Shown here piece by piece: positions 63,660 through 64,000 of a stretch of 64,000 nt of DNA. Within the stretch, counting starts at the first letter, position 1. Every line of letters begins with the position of its first letter. The notes below the pieces were generated by a model that worked only from the letters and a program-made list of their open reading frames with translations, was not told where the DNA came from and made no database searches. Both the position numbers and the translations under genes were made by a program. Source of the DNA: Timema cristinae (taxonomy: Eukaryota > Arthropoda > Insecta > Phasmatodea > Timematidae); assembly GCA_039000515.1 (NCBI GenBank), contig JBCFYV010011135.1:33137876-33201875 (forward strand). The letters run 5' to 3'.

Positions 63660-64000
63660 AGTGCTTACATTATTTCTTATGAACATCCAGACATATTTTT
63701 TATGGCCACTAATGTACTTTACTATGTAAAGAATAGCGAGGTAATTCTAACAAGAAATTAGAATCTCCTGAAAATGTTCGACCAACTTGAAATCTTTAAT
63801 GTTACCACTCTAGTTAATTACTTGGCGGTGTCTGAAGATATAAATCATTTGTTTGACAAGGATATTAAGACGGAGATTTTAATTAAATTTTAGACTACGG
63901 CAAGATTCAAGGTCAACATGTTTTTAAGGTGATCTTATATCAATGATTATATATTAGTATTTCTATGAACATTAGAACTCGCTTATTCAAAGTTATTATC
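63660..64000. other. AT-rich end of window
   Basis: No RSKR exon or other gene found here. Confidence 0.3.

Noticed and set aside
43130..64000. RSKR exon 9 in the window
   Set aside because: I looked for the expected continuation after helix F behind plus-strand acceptors (for example at 49471) and found only stops or repeat sequence.

Overview
The window is AT-rich, intron-containing eukaryotic DNA, most likely from an insect. The evidence is split genes with GT/AG introns, TCAGT-type initiator and heat-shock-element motifs, several families of tRNA-derived SINEs, LINE fragments and long satellite arrays. A hemipteran is my best guess, from the zinc-module family and the repeat style, but nothing here proves the order. 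There is no prokaryotic operon, CRISPR array or virus-like gene.

Left part (about 4.6-28.1 kb): a minus-strand cluster of related genes. Each has a 3' exon of tandem Cys/His modules (about C-x4-C-x9-C-x2-H-G-G, period 24-27 residues, reminiscent of the WRKY19-like zinc finger). There is one intact copy (A, 4606-5376), two copies with single-base frameshifts (B, 8875-9967; C, 25306-26603), a decayed copy split by a mobile element (D, about 12340-13745) and two stubs (about 7340-7400 and 23850-23947). Two acidic, Lys/Asp/Glu/Ile-rich 5' exons (14189-14397 and 27801-28040) end in phase 0, and all the zinc-module exons begin in phase 0. Exon 14189-14397 is the only such exon I can see upstream of A, B and D, so a shared first exon with alternative 3' zinc exons is possible.

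Middle (30981 to beyond 43077): a plus-strand AGC-type protein kinase that I recognise as ribosomal protein S6 kinase-related (RSKR/SgK494). Eight exons encode residues 1-304, from an N-myristoylation-type MGN start through the P-loop, catalytic loop, DFG and APE to the DWWSLG segment. The remaining C-lobe exons are not seen and probably lie to the right of the window.

Right part: a GC-rich minus-strand gene (59210-60918) for a secreted, low-complexity, acidic Glu/Pro/Ala/Lys/Ser-rich protein, with one apparent frameshift. It probably sits inside the last, very long RSKR intron. A region at 52.07-52.39 kb carries two perfect heat-shock elements, an initiator and a splice donor, and looks like a promoter with a 5' exon.

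Much of the rest is repeats: a 51-bp satellite at two places (16.5-17.5 and 31.96-32.96 kb), an 85-bp satellite at two places (52.6-57.5 and 62.97-63.66 kb), a 20-bp array in an RSKR intron, a 38-bp array carrying a TATAAAAG box in most units, and at least six SINE families. Several SINE families with different tRNA-like heads share one 3' tail.
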